From the NCBI GenBank assembly GCA_020051155.1, contig JAGVJK010000018.1, positions 1-64,000 of the forward strand: DNA of 64,000 nt, in the 5' to 3' direction. Shown here in pieces: positions 44,996 to 54,784 of this stretch; position 1 is the stretch's first letter, and every line of letters begins with the position of its first letter. Both the position numbers and the translations under genes were made by a program. Under the pieces are notes generated by a model. That model was not told where the DNA came from. It ran no database searches and was given only the letters and a program-made list of their open reading frames with translations. The stretch is from Gammaproteobacteria bacterium (lineage in GTDB: Bacteria > Pseudomonadota > Gammaproteobacteria > UBA1113).

Positions 44996-45006
44996 ACAAT
45001 CATTAA

Positions 45007-45735
45007 TTACTTCGGCATATGCCATTGACTACGCAATTCAACCAAGCGTTGATTCAACTCACTCAGGCTTTTCAGATTTTTGTTTTTTTCTTTCATCAAA
45101 CCATCCATATAATGCAATGTACTCTGCGCTATATGATCTGGTTGATTACACAAAGCAAGGAGTTTTGAGTTAATATCATCAAGCATCGTCTTCATCACTT
45201 TTCGTACTAAGCCTAACTCTACATCGGCGATGTGTTTAGAGGACCATTGCAATAGATACAAATCTTGGCTATCAAAAGCGAGCAGCCCGCGTTTTAAACG
45301 TAAAAAATTATTGATCAGTACATCTGCTGCGTCCAATTCTGGATGATCTAGCGCTGTGTTCATTAAGCGATAATAAACGGCTTTATTCATATTGGCGCCA
45401 TGCTGTTTTTCTAATTTATAGGCGTTCATCATGTGAATGTTGCACAGCATCACGCTTTTTTGTCGGCAACTGTAGGCTGGACCAAGGCTCATAATATGGC
45501 GCGCTTTTTTAATCACTTGGTCTGATAGTAACGGTTCTTTTTTCCTCGGCATTGAATAAATTAGTTTTATCGCATTGCGCATCATATGAAAACGGTAACG
45601 AGCTTGCGGATCGCGCTTAGTCTGCGCTGACCAATAAGGCTCATTTTGCAAAAAGCTCTCTTCATGGCTGGCCATTGCTAGCCGCACCCTTTCAATTCTT
45701 TGCGATAATGGCGCAATTTCAGGGTTTGTGTGCAT
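45007..45735 (-). CDS. Orphan helical protein, 242 residues
   Basis: Unrecognised. Predicted almost wholly helical, rich in Met, His, Lys and Leu (RKVMKTMLDDINSKLLAL, MKEKNKNLKSLSELNQRLVE), no membrane segment and no signal peptide. It overlaps the preceding small gene by 17 bases, so the two form an operon of unknown role, convergent with the AbiE remnant. Confidence 0.65.
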   Translation of the reverse strand: MHTNPEIAPLSQRIERVRLAMASHEESFLQNEPYWSAQTKRDPQARYRFHMMRNAIKLIYSMPRKKEPLLSDQVIKKARHIMSLGPAYSCRQKSVMLCNIHMMNAYKLEKQHGANMNKAVYYRLMNTALDHPELDAADVLINNFLRLKRGLLAFDSQDLYLLQWSSKHIADVELGLVRKVMKTMLDDINSKLLALCNQPDHIAQSTLHYMDGLMKEKNKNLKSLSELNQRLVELRSQWHMPK

Positions 45736-46036
45736 TGGGTTTGCCCTCTATAGCAGAAACGACTGGCACGATCTGATTCACTGCAAGGTATTGTTCCAGA
45801 GCCGACAAACGCAATTCATTACGCTCGCTTTTTAGAGCGGCCTCCTGAGTAGCCAAAAGCGTCATCTGGGTCGCAAATAGCAAATTCACTTGCTCCGCAG
45901 GCAACTCTAAGAGTTGATGCCCACCCTCCTGTAAAAAATTGTCAATATCCAGCTCCAACTGTGGAAAAACTTTCAACAGCCTTGCTTTTGCTGCGCTCCG
46001 TGCAACGGGTTGTTTAAATAGGTGATTGCTGGTCAT
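45719..46036 (-). CDS. Orphan small protein, 105 residues
   Basis: Unrecognised, helical, Leu/Ala/Glu-rich (ARLLKVFPQLELDIDNFLQ, ATQEAALKSERNELRLSALEQYL). First gene of the two-gene operon and divergent from the exporter operon. It may be the small partner of the 242-residue protein. Confidence 0.6.
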   Translation of the reverse strand: MTSNHLFKQPVARSAAKARLLKVFPQLELDIDNFLQEGGHQLLELPAEQVNLLFATQMTLLATQEAALKSERNELRLSALEQYLAVNQIVPVVSAIEGKPNAHKP

Positions 46037-46257
46037 TGTACTGTTTTTACTCTTTTAGGGTCATACCGAAAATTTAGATCAGAGTATAGATCCAAAATAT
46101 TAAATTCTAATTAAAGAAGAAGAAATAATTTAAAAAGATTGAATAACTTTTGCTCTCGTTAGTAAAAAAAGGCTCTTTACGTAGTAATTTATCGCGGTTC
46201 AAGCGATAATCGTACCTTACTTCTACCCAAGTATAAGCAAACAGATCGATTATATTG

Positions 46258-47814
46258 ATGTTAAACAAATTTAAAGCAAAACTTAGCATCCTTATCCTTG
46301 CCTCAGCGATGAGTCTACCCGTTCTGGCGGCCGACGATTCCTCTGATTCTCCCGACCCTACTCCCTTAGGCAGCACCTTAAAGGACCTTGAGATCACTAA
46401 AAAAGAGCTGAATGCGATGGGTAATGCTGATAATTTGTTGCCCAGCAATGCGCCCTCAAAAAAACTTTCTATGAGCGAGTCCATCGCTTTAGCCCTGCGC
46501 TATAACAGTAGCGTACAAATTGCTGAAATCGATCGCATCACGCAAAAATTTAACTTATACCAAGCAGCAAATGAGTTTGAAATCCAGTATGCATTAACCG
46601 CTAGTTATAATGCACAGCAAGCACGTGTTAATAATTTAAGCATTCCCACCTATGGTAGTACTGTCACTCCCGTGGCTTCCTTAAATAATCATTATGGTGG
46701 TAACTACACCGTACAAATGAATAACCCCACCAGCAATGGTCTTTACAATCCAGGTCTTAACTTAACTGTCACTCAACCTTTGTTACGTGGATTTGGTAAA
46801 GATGTCACAACCGCAACTTACTACAATGCCATCGACCAAGAAGAAGCAAACAAACTATTATTGAAAAGTACGCTCATCAGCAACGTGTCAACAATTATTC
46901 AAGACTACCGCACCATTGTTACGAATCAATACAACGTAGAAACGAACAAACTCGGTTTAGATAACTACTCTGATACCTTAAAGTCAGTGAAAGCACTCAT
47001 TGTCGCGGGGCGCAAAGCTCCCTCCGATATTGTCCAAGCAGAATCCGATTACACAACGCAAGAGGTCAATGTCGAGCAGGCTGAAAACTCCGTCATCACC
47101 AGTAAATTAACCTTGGTCAGCAGCATTGGCTTGCCGCCACAGATCAATTTCACCGTTCCCAATGATGTGGAAGACATTAAGCCGGTAAAACTCGATGCAC
47201 AGTTACTATTTAATATTGCTCTTGAAAATAATCCAACTTATTTAACACAAAAACTCGTGGTCCGCCAAAATGAGCGCAACCTGCTAGTAGCTCGCGATAA
47301 TATGCGCACACAATTAGATGCCACCATCAATGCCAACACCGGTAATGGTTCTGGCGGACGAGCGAATGCAGGATTACCCAGCCTCAGCAATAACCGCAAT
47401 ACATTATTGGCCGTTGGTTTCCAACTCACCGTGCCTATTAATGACTTTGCGTTGAAAAGCGCACTCATTAGTGCTCAAACGACCTTGTCAGAATCGAAGG
47501 TCGCACTCACTGCAGCAAAGTTTCAATTAATGAATAACATCATCAATGATATCACCAATGTGCAATCCAATTATAAGCAGGTGGTATTAGCTATCAACTC
47601 CGTGAATCTCGCGCAGAAAAACCAAGATATTTTAAATGCACAATATAAACTGGGCTTGAAATCCACTTTCGAAGTGAATGAACAATTAAAGAATTTATTA
47701 TCTGACCGCTCACAGTTGATCAATGCGAAGATTACTTATTTAAATTCACTGACTCAGCTTTACAGTGACATGGGCATTTTATTGGAAAAATACAACATCA
47801 AGGTGCGATACTAA
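46258..47814 (+). CDS. TolC-family outer-membrane efflux protein
   Basis: 518 residues with signal peptide (KLSILILASAMSLPVLAA) and two outer-membrane-factor repeats: long coiled helices (SESIALALRYNSSVQIAEIDR at the start of repeat 1; NIALENNPTYLTQKLVVRQNERNLLVARDN in repeat 2) and the NPGLNLTVTQPLLRGFG beta strand region. It forms the trimeric outer-membrane channel for the adaptor, ATPase and permease genes that follow. ATG 46258 used; the frame is open from TTG 46255. Confidence 0.93.
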   Translation: MLNKFKAKLSILILASAMSLPVLAADDSSDSPDPTPLGSTLKDLEITKKELNAMGNADNLLPSNAPSKKLSMSESIALALRYNSSVQIAEIDRITQKFNLYQAANEFEIQYALTASYNAQQARVNNLSIPTYGSTVTPVASLNNHYGGNYTVQMNNPTSNGLYNPGLNLTVTQPLLRGFGKDVTTATYYNAIDQEEANKLLLKSTLISNVSTIIQDYRTIVTNQYNVETNKLGLDNYSDTLKSVKALIVAGRKAPSDIVQAESDYTTQEVNVEQAENSVITSKLTLVSSIGLPPQINFTVPNDVEDIKPVKLDAQLLFNIALENNPTYLTQKLVVRQNERNLLVARDNMRTQLDATINANTGNGSGGRANAGLPSLSNNRNTLLAVGFQLTVPINDFALKSALISAQTTLSESKVALTAAKFQLMNNIINDITNVQSNYKQVVLAINSVNLAQKNQDILNAQYKLGLKSTFEVNEQLKNLLSDRSQLINAKITYLNSLTQLYSDMGILLEKYNIKVRY

Positions 47815-48968
47815 TGGCTAGAAAATTCATCACTCACGTTGTAATGTTGGCAGCCTTACTACCCTTATTAGTCAGCTGCGGCAAGAAAGATACCGATGAA
47901 AAAACAGTGTGGCAAACGTTTAAAGTAACCAGCCAAACTGTTAACACACCCCTCTACTTTAGTGGCACTATAAAACCCTTTAAGGGTACGAGTGTTAGCT
48001 CCCCCATTGATGGCACCATTTCTCATGAGTTTTTTTCTTATGGCACTGCTGTCAAAAAAGATCAAAAATTATTTACCGTCACTTCTGATAAACTTCAAGA
48101 AGATTTTTCAGACGCTATCTCTGGTTATTTAAAAGCTGAAGCAGATTACAAAACAAAAACAAAAAAATACAAAGCCTCTGCGGAATTGTGGAAATTACAA
48201 TTTATTTCTAAAGATTCTTTTAATGATGACAAAACCGCGAAAGATGATTCTTTCATTGCTTTTTTACAAGCGACTTATAAAGTCATCAAGATCGCTAAGC
48301 AATTAGGTGTGTATGAAGAATTACTCAAGATTAAAGTCGTCACCCCCGATATCATTAAACAATTATTATTGCGTTCTCGAAATTATATTGACATTACCGC
48401 ACCGAAAGATGGGATTGCACTTTACCCGGAAAGTAGCACTAATAACAATGATGAAACGAAACCCGTCAGCTCTGGCTCTGAAGTTAAATCAGGACAAGTG
48501 GTACTTTCCATCGGAAATTTATGCGGCTATAAAGTGTTTGTTCAAGTGGATGAAATTAATATTAATCAAATTAAGGTAGGCCAATTGGCAGAAGTCACTG
48601 GACCTGCATTCCCAGGGATTTTATTAAAAGGACAAGTCACTCGCGTTGAGGCACAAGCAACCGCTAGTAGTAGTGGCGACTTGCCACAATTTCCAGTGAC
48701 CGTAGAAGTCAGCAACACGAACCCCGCCGATCAATCGCTGATCCATGTCGGTATGACTGCAAAAGTCGCGATAGAAATACCACGCACGAATGTCTTGTTG
48801 ATTCCCATCGACGCAGTTTTTCAACAAGATGGTGCGTCTATGGTGAAGATCAAAGATGCGCAAGGAGCGCTACATGACGTGCCTGTCATCACCGGTAGCA
48901 CGTCGATGAATACTGTTGAAATCAAGCAAGGTGTAAAAGCGGGAGATACCATTGTCTACCATCATTGA
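47814..48968 (+). CDS. Periplasmic adaptor lipoprotein (MacA/HlyD-like)
   Basis: 384 residues. N-terminal lipobox LLVSC, Cys about residue 22, so the protein is probably anchored by lipid. A barrel-sandwich lipoyl half (GTSVSSPIDGTISHEFFSYGTAVKKDQ), an alpha-hairpin (EADYKTKTKKYKASAELWK), the return lipoyl half (YIDITAPKDGIALYP), and a beta-barrel domain (VQVDEININQIKVGQLAEV) give the usual membrane-fusion-protein order. Starts one base inside the TolC stop. Confidence 0.92.
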   Translation: MARKFITHVVMLAALLPLLVSCGKKDTDEKTVWQTFKVTSQTVNTPLYFSGTIKPFKGTSVSSPIDGTISHEFFSYGTAVKKDQKLFTVTSDKLQEDFSDAISGYLKAEADYKTKTKKYKASAELWKLQFISKDSFNDDKTAKDDSFIAFLQATYKVIKIAKQLGVYEELLKIKVVTPDIIKQLLLRSRNYIDITAPKDGIALYPESSTNNNDETKPVSSGSEVKSGQVVLSIGNLCGYKVFVQVDEININQIKVGQLAEVTGPAFPGILLKGQVTRVEAQATASSSGDLPQFPVTVEVSNTNPADQSLIHVGMTAKVAIEIPRTNVLLIPIDAVFQQDGASMVKIKDAQGALHDVPVITGSTSMNTVEIKQGVKAGDTIVYHH

Positions 48969-49626
48969 TATGCAAAACATTCGCAAGACGTATCAAGTCG
49001 GGCAGCATCATGTGGAAGCATTAAAAGGCGTTGCGTTTCACGTCAATAAAGGTGAATTGGTTTCTATCATGGGTTCTTCAGGTTCTGGTAAATCAACGCT
49101 GATGAATATTATTGGCTTACTCGATCATCCTGACACCGGCACCTATTTGTTAAATGGGCGCGACGTCTCAAAACTGACGGGGGATGATCTGGCGATGATT
49201 CGCAATCAAACCATTGGTTTTGTCTTTCAATCTTTTTTCTTGTTACCGCGGTTGAGCGCCGTACAAAATGTCGCTCTGCCTTTACTCTATCGTGGCATTT
49301 CTTCGAAAGAACGTTTAGCCACAGCGAAGGCCATGCTGACGAAAGTGGGTGTAGGCGATTATGCAGAACATCGACCCAGCGAATTATCCGGCGGACAACA
49401 ACAGCGGGTGGCCATTGCGCGCTCTTTAGTGGGCAACCCTTCGATCATTTTGGCAGATGAACCTACGGGTGCGTTAGATTCCAAAATCGGGCAGGATGTT
49501 ATGGATCTGTTTAAACATTTAAATCGAGAAGAAGGTGTCAGCATGATCATTATTACTCACGATCCCCATGTGGCAGAACAATGTCAGCGCATCGTGAAAA
49601 TACAGGATGGCAATATTATTTCATAA
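48952..49626 (+). CDS. ABC exporter ATPase (MacB/LolD type)
   Basis: 224 residues with Walker A GSSGSGKSTLMNIIGLLD, LSGGQQQRVAIARSL, Walker B ILADEPTGALD and ITHDP. MacB-family ATPases power release of peptides, lipoproteins or macrolides. TTG 48952 is chosen since GGGAG lies about 8 bases upstream and the N-terminal strand (TIIDMQNIRKTY) is complete; ATG 48970 would cut it. In E. coli MacB the ATPase is fused to the permease; here it is separate. Confidence 0.93.
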   Translation: MSTIIDMQNIRKTYQVGQHHVEALKGVAFHVNKGELVSIMGSSGSGKSTLMNIIGLLDHPDTGTYLLNGRDVSKLTGDDLAMIRNQTIGFVFQSFFLLPRLSAVQNVALPLLYRGISSKERLATAKAMLTKVGVGDYAEHRPSELSGGQQQRVAIARSLVGNPSIILADEPTGALDSKIGQDVMDLFKHLNREEGVSMIIITHDPHVAEQCQRIVKIQDGNIIS

Positions 49627-49649
49627 CCTTTTGGGATGGTAAAATACCG

Positions 49650-50846
49650 ATGGATTTTATTCAGCAAGTCAAAGAAGCTTTTTCCAACTTAGCCGGTGCA
49701 AAGTTACGATCTTTTTTGGCGATTTTAGGTATTTTAGTCGGTACGGGTTCCGTAGTGGCGTTGGTGTCTGCTGGTCAATTAGCCACGGAGCATGCCTTAG
49801 CACAATTCAAAAAATTAGGTACCGATTTATTATCGATTAATATGTACCAAGCTTATAACCCTGATGATAAAGCGGCCGCTAAAAAAGAAATAACCACGAC
49901 CACGATTCATGACATTCAAAAAGAAACGCCAACCATTAGTGAGATTGCACCGTATATATTATCTTTTTCTTCCTTGGCGTTTAATGGCAATAAACTCAAT
50001 GGTAATGTTATTGGCAGTACGCAGGCGCTGCAAGGTGTCATTAAAATTGATATGAGTGAGGGACGTTTCATTTCCTTTTTAGATCACAGCCAAACCTATT
50101 GTGTGATTGGTGATAACATAGCTCAACAAATACGAAAGTTAGGTGGCTTTTCCTTAGTGGGCAATCAAATTCAGTTGGGGTCTCAGTTTTTTACCATTAT
50201 TGGCGTTGCTAAACCCTGGGCTGAAAATTCATTTTTTAATCAAGATATCAATAATTCTGTGATCATCACCTTATCGGCGGCGAAGGTTTTATCGAAATAC
50301 GCGCAAATTAGCAATATTGTTTTGCGATTAACACCTAAGGCCGAATTTGATCCAGTAGAAGCTAGCATTAAAAAAATCATTCAGCGCCAAGTGCCCGGAG
50401 AAAATATTTTCTTTAGAAGCCCGCAGGAAATTATCAGTAGCATGAGTTCACAACGTAAGACCTTAACGTTGTTATTGGCTTTAATTGGTAGTATTTCGTT
50501 ATTTGTGGGTGGTATTGGTGTAATGAATATTATGCTGGTGTCAGTGGTCGAGCGACGACGAGAAATCGGGATCCGGATGGCGGTGGGTGCGAGGCGGCGG
50601 GATATTCAAGTATTGTTTTTGGTAGAGTCCGTGTCTTTGGCGTTGTTTGGTGGATTGCTTGGGGTTCTATTTGGTATTTTCATTTCCTTTATCATCGCTT
50701 ATTTTGCGAAGTGGGGATTTACGTTGTTTTTCTTGCCACCGGCAGCGGGGTTTTTTGTGTCATTTATCGTGGGGATCTTTTTTGGATTTTATCCGGCGTA
50801 TCAAGCGTCGCGATTGGATCCGATTGAGACGTTGCGATCGGATTAA
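49650..50846 (+). CDS. ABC exporter permease (MacB type)
   Basis: 399 residues: N-terminal membrane segment (AKLRSFLAILGILVGTGSVVALVSAGQ), a large periplasmic MacB domain (about 50-270), and three C-terminal segments, with SVVERRREIGIRMAVGARRRDIQVLFLVESVSLALFGG, the FtsX/MacB-type coupling region. ATG 49650 with GGGATGG upstream; longer in-frame starts overlap the ATPase gene. Last gene of the tolC-adaptor-ATPase-permease operon, which lacks any regulator next to it. Confidence 0.93.
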   Translation: MDFIQQVKEAFSNLAGAKLRSFLAILGILVGTGSVVALVSAGQLATEHALAQFKKLGTDLLSINMYQAYNPDDKAAAKKEITTTTIHDIQKETPTISEIAPYILSFSSLAFNGNKLNGNVIGSTQALQGVIKIDMSEGRFISFLDHSQTYCVIGDNIAQQIRKLGGFSLVGNQIQLGSQFFTIIGVAKPWAENSFFNQDINNSVIITLSAAKVLSKYAQISNIVLRLTPKAEFDPVEASIKKIIQRQVPGENIFFRSPQEIISSMSSQRKTLTLLLALIGSISLFVGGIGVMNIMLVSVVERRREIGIRMAVGARRRDIQVLFLVESVSLALFGGLLGVLFGIFISFIIAYFAKWGFTLFFLPPAAGFFVSFIVGIFFGFYPAYQASRLDPIETLRSD

Positions 50847-50851
50847 GAAGG

Positions 50852-52495
50852 TTATTTTTTAAATGTAAAATGCACCTCTTGTCGAGATCTCACTTCTTCA
50901 GGACTCATCGGTGTTACTGAAACAGGTGCTAATTCACCACGATCCTCGGGGCTTGCTACAGGTTCACGCACTCGTCTTTTTGGTCCAAAATAATCATCAA
51001 AACGATCTTCGAGTTTCTCAAACCGTCTTACGACTTCATCACAAAACTCCATCATGGGCGCCATCGCTTTTGCCCAAAAAGTTTTGACTGCTTCTTTCTT
51101 CTCTTCAGAAGCGAATTTATCAACAAGTACATTTCCGGCAAACACGAGACCTGGCGTAACAATCATCGTAGTCCCCATGCTTGATAAAATCAATCCCGGT
51201 AGAATTAAAGGCGGGCAAAAAACAGCTAAGCCGCTTAACAGCACGCCAATTGCACACAGAACACTACCCACTTTAATAAATTTTGTTACACCGCTATCTC
51301 TGAATTTCACGACCTGTTCATAGGATAATTCGGCTTCGATGTTTTCTTTTCTTTTTTCATAGTTTACTTTATTGGAAAGCAATTCTTCTTTGATCTCTTC
51401 TAAACTAATATTTGGCTGCTCATCTAGCAATGCTCTAATTTTATTAAAAATAAGTGTTTTTGAATCATACTCTGCAGGATGCTTTGATAGTTCACGGTAC
51501 GTTTCAACATTCTGACAAGCGCTAAGAACAAGCAATTGGTCAGCTATCGCAGCTAACTCATAATCTAAAAGCTGTTTTTCACGATCAAGCTTTTCCATCG
51601 CATCATCACTAATACCTTCTACTAACAAATCATCTCGGAAAAATCCCCAGGCAACAACAGTATTAATCACCAGATTGAGCACGATTTTTATGGGTGTAGA
51701 AAGCGTACCTGAAGGATCTAAGACATCCAGTTTTGCCACTACAACCGATAACATCGTTACAACTGCTAGTATGACAACCCACAATCCACTATTTCTTACA
51801 GCATATTTTCGACCGCCGTGATCCCAAGAAGCACGCCATGCATTGATCGCAGCCATTATTTTATTTCCTTCCTCCGCTTCAGCTGCTGCTACCAGCGAGT
51901 TTTTTGCCATAATGGAAAATTCCCAAATTAGCCACAGCGTATGGAAAGGAAGACCGATGGAACCTAAAATAAACGCTGTTAAGGGACCAAAAATAGGAAA
52001 ACTGAGCAAGGTGGTCAGCACGCTAATCCGGACTGGATTCATAAGATTAAAGAAGAAGTGACCTTGTGCTGTATAAAAATATTTTTCAATGAATTTTTGA
52101 AGTTTAGATTTTTTTGCTTCTATTTCTTGAAGTTTTGATTCAAGCTTCTTTATTTCATTTTCTGTAGATTGTAACGATGAGAAGAGTCCCTCTTCTTCTT
52201 CCATAGTGGCAGTAGCCCGTGCATGAGTCTGGTTAGAATATGACTGTTTTAACAGCCTGTTAGCTCGATTAAGATAATATTGTGCTCGGCGATCACTACG
52301 GATAACCCCTGCTCGACCTTCTAAATAAGCGCGTGCAACATGACAACAGGCATCTGGATCTGCATGAGCCAGAAGAACAAGTCTCTCTAGCGGAACATAA
52401 TCTACAAGATAATCATCTAATAATGAGGAACTCTCCTCAAGCAGAGGAGCATCAGGCATTGGCTTGTCAACATTAACGACTACCGCATTCCCCAT
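50852..52495 (-). CDS. Orphan membrane protein with coiled coils, 547 residues
   Basis: Unrecognised. N-terminus hydrophilic with a SEL1-like stretch (ACCHVARAYLEGRAGVIRSDRRAQYYL), coiled coil at about 100-140 (NEIKKLESKLQEIEAKKSKLQ), a hydrophobic hairpin (about 152-190), a second hairpin (about 235-290), a long charged helical section, a third hairpin (about 405-445, AIGVLLSGLAVFCPPLILPGLI), then a Pro/Glu-rich C-terminal tail. The alternation of coiled coil and membrane hairpins resembles effector-like proteins of Legionellales; this is inference only. Convergent with the permease gene. Confidence 0.65.
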   Translation of the reverse strand: MGNAVVVNVDKPMPDAPLLEESSSLLDDYLVDYVPLERLVLLAHADPDACCHVARAYLEGRAGVIRSDRRAQYYLNRANRLLKQSYSNQTHARATATMEEEEGLFSSLQSTENEIKKLESKLQEIEAKKSKLQKFIEKYFYTAQGHFFFNLMNPVRISVLTTLLSFPIFGPLTAFILGSIGLPFHTLWLIWEFSIMAKNSLVAAAEAEEGNKIMAAINAWRASWDHGGRKYAVRNSGLWVVILAVVTMLSVVVAKLDVLDPSGTLSTPIKIVLNLVINTVVAWGFFRDDLLVEGISDDAMEKLDREKQLLDYELAAIADQLLVLSACQNVETYRELSKHPAEYDSKTLIFNKIRALLDEQPNISLEEIKEELLSNKVNYEKRKENIEAELSYEQVVKFRDSGVTKFIKVGSVLCAIGVLLSGLAVFCPPLILPGLILSSMGTTMIVTPGLVFAGNVLVDKFASEEKKEAVKTFWAKAMAPMMEFCDEVVRRFEKLEDRFDDYFGPKRRVREPVASPEDRGELAPVSVTPMSPEEVRSRQEVHFTFKK

Positions 52496-52750
52496 CTCAT
52501 AACCTCAATTATCTATAAAATACAAGTGGTTTTTCTTAAAATGACTCACACTAACTTGATACTATCAGAGGATTATTAAGTGATTATTAAAAAACCTCTT
52601 TGATTGGTTATATTTTTTACAACTTTCTGCTGTTATACGTTGTGATCACTAAGATTTAGCCCATCACATCATCTTTCCTTAAGAAAAAGCTAGCGTAATG
52701 ACCACTTTTTGTGTTTATACTAGTCAATCAACAAAAAAGAGGTTGTAATT

Positions 52751-53419
52751 TTGGCGCGAGAATCGCATGAATCCATCGAATCAACGAGCTTATCGGGAAG
52801 CAGCGATCTTTCACAGAAGCCAGCGGATGAAGAATCCTTAGAAGAGCTATTAAAAGATCTATTAGCCTGGCTTTTGAATGTTAAAACGGCCTTATTAAAA
52901 AAGAGCAAAGTTTATGCAAATCCTGCTCTTGATCTGAAAATTCGGCATGTTCAGCATGAGATGCTCCCTGTAGCAAAAAATGCTAACACTATGAAAAAAG
53001 AGCAATTTTTTACCTGTATGAAAACCTATATCCAGCAGATGGGAGACTATATTCATTCATATCGCCTTGAACTACCCTTATATCCTCCTAAACGCAGTAA
53101 TGAGGATACACATGATATAGCTCCCCCAACGCAGAGAACAACAGCACCCTCATTAATCGTAGAAAAAGGGGGCTACTCAACCAATAAGTGTATTGCTCGC
53201 TTGGCTGTTGGCCAAACTTTGAGCTGTTTAGTTATCATAAAATGTATTTTTATCTGTATTGGTTTAGGAGGTATCCATCCAGCGGTAGGTGCCGTTGCTG
53301 CTTTGGCATTAGTTAGCTTTATCCTAAACTCCATGCTGCGAGAAAAGTTGTCTGATGATGAAGAAGAGTTTGAGAAAAACCTCGCACACTCAGCTTCACC
53401 TCGTCGACTGACAAGATAA
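52751..53419 (+). CDS. Orphan membrane protein, 222 residues
   Basis: Unrecognised. Ser/Glu-rich N-terminal region (STSLSGSSDLSQKPADEESLEEL), a helical middle, and one hydrophobic hairpin near residues 160-200 (GQTLSCLVIIKCIFICIGLGG, VAALALVSFILNSM) followed by an acidic and basic tail. It starts at TTG 52751, supported by AGAGG seven bases upstream and absence of an ATG in the first codons. Divergent from the 547-residue orphan, so these two genes may have been gained together. Confidence 0.6.
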   Translation: MARESHESIESTSLSGSSDLSQKPADEESLEELLKDLLAWLLNVKTALLKKSKVYANPALDLKIRHVQHEMLPVAKNANTMKKEQFFTCMKTYIQQMGDYIHSYRLELPLYPPKRSNEDTHDIAPPTQRTTAPSLIVEKGGYSTNKCIARLAVGQTLSCLVIIKCIFICIGLGGIHPAVGAVAALALVSFILNSMLREKLSDDEEEFEKNLAHSASPRRLTR

Positions 53420-53475
53420 AAAATCCACCCCGTTAATGTCTAGTGAAAAGATCTTAAAAAGCATAATAGTTGTTT

Positions 53476-53554
53476 TGTACATTTTGGAAGTTCAATCTCC
53501 AAAATACACAGATTTAGAGGTATTTTAAGCAAAAAACTGTACATTCTGGAAGTT
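53476..53554. repeat. Direct repeats upstream of the DUF4143 ATPase gene
   Basis: A 17-base motif TGTACATTTTGGAAGTT (53476-53492) recurs at 53538-53554 with one change (T to C), 62 bases apart. The first copy is followed by an inverted form, TCCAAAATACACA (53498-53510). The arrangement ahead of a gene suggests an operator or an ancient insertion target. Confidence 0.55.
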
Positions 53555-53603
53555 GTAACATAAAATTACACATATTCCAACTCTAGAAATAAGTGTTCTT
53601 GCC

Positions 53604-54773
53604 ATGTTTGAACGTGAAATGCAGAAAGAATTGTGGGACTTAGCTCAACAATATCCCGTTGTCACCGTAATGGGACCACGACAATCAGGTAAAACAACCT
53701 TGGTTCGCGGGTCTTTCCCACAAAAACCCTGTGTTAACCTTGAATTGATCGATCAACGCACGCTGGCATTAGAAGACCCTCGAGAATTTTTAGCTCTCTA
53801 TCCCGAAGGCGCTATTCTTGACGAAATTCAACGAACACCAGAACTGCTCTCTTATATTCAAGGGATCGTGGATGAAAAACAAAAAAATGGGTTATTTATT
53901 CTGACTGGTAGCCACCAACTCCCGCTACACGAAGCAGTCACGCAATCTCTTGCCGGTCGTACCGCACTACTCACTCTTTACCCATTAACTTTGGGAGAAT
54001 TACAAAAAGCACATTACGATTTACCACTTAATCAACAATTACTTTCTGGATTTTATCCGCGAATCTATCAAGAACATTTAAATCCCACCAAGGCTTACAG
54101 CAATTATTTTCACACTTACGTTGAACGCGATATCCGGCAATTGATCAACATCAAAGATTTATCGCTATTTGAGCGATTTATAAAACTTTGTGCCGGCAGA
54201 ATCGGCAATATTTTTCAACAAACTTCTTTAGGTAACGAAGTGGGTATTTCAAATCATACTGTGCAACAGTGGTTATCTGTACTAGAGGCATCTTACATCA
54301 TTGTTCGTCTGCAGCCTTATTACGAAAATTTTGGGAAAAGAATCATTAAAGCGCCCAAAATTTATTTTACTGATGTCGGGCTAGCCTGTTATTTACTTGG
54401 CATTGAAACAGAAGCTCAAGTACAAAGGGATCCCCTCCGTGGCGCTTTGGTAGAAAATTTAGTTATTTTAGAATTAATGAAACATCGCAGAAACCAAGGT
54501 TTAGATCCACGTTTTTATTATTACCGCGATAATCATCAAAATGAAGTGGATTTAGTGATCTGCCAAGGTCATGAGTTAATTCCCGTTGAAATTAAATCAT
54601 CACAAACTTTTCATTCTTCTTTTTTAAAGGGTCTCGACTATTTCAAGCAGCTTGCGCCTGAGCGAGTCCCCACAGGTTATGTCGTTTACAACGGAGAGTT
54701 GGAACAATCCATTAAAAGCTTTCAATTGTTAAACTATCGTCGCGCTACTAATATCTTTGATGAAAAAAAATAA
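53604..54773 (+). CDS. AAA+ ATPase with DUF4143 (AAA_14 / C-terminal nuclease-like domain)
   Basis: 389 residues. Walker A GPRQSGKTTLV, Walker B GAILDEIQRTPELL, sensor LTGSHQLPL; the C-terminal DUF4143 part has KAPKIYFTDVGLACYLLGI and an ENLVILELMKHRRNQG...VDLVICQGHELIPVEIKSS segment that looks like a PD-(D/E)xK-type core (D, E-x-K). These genes are widespread, patchy and mobile, with uncertain roles in defence or as selfish elements. Convergent with ubiB (11-base gap). Confidence 0.85.
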   Translation: MFEREMQKELWDLAQQYPVVTVMGPRQSGKTTLVRGSFPQKPCVNLELIDQRTLALEDPREFLALYPEGAILDEIQRTPELLSYIQGIVDEKQKNGLFILTGSHQLPLHEAVTQSLAGRTALLTLYPLTLGELQKAHYDLPLNQQLLSGFYPRIYQEHLNPTKAYSNYFHTYVERDIRQLINIKDLSLFERFIKLCAGRIGNIFQQTSLGNEVGISNHTVQQWLSVLEASYIIVRLQPYYENFGKRIIKAPKIYFTDVGLACYLLGIETEAQVQRDPLRGALVENLVILELMKHRRNQGLDPRFYYYRDNHQNEVDLVICQGHELIPVEIKSSQTFHSSFLKGLDYFKQLAPERVPTGYVVYNGELEQSIKSFQLLNYRRATNIFDEKK

Positions 54774-54784
54774 TACCGATTTTT

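Noticed and set aside
50852-52495. N-myristoylation signal at the start of the 547-residue orphan (MGNAVV)
   Set aside because: The Ser/Thr needed at position 6 is absent, so the motif is not met.
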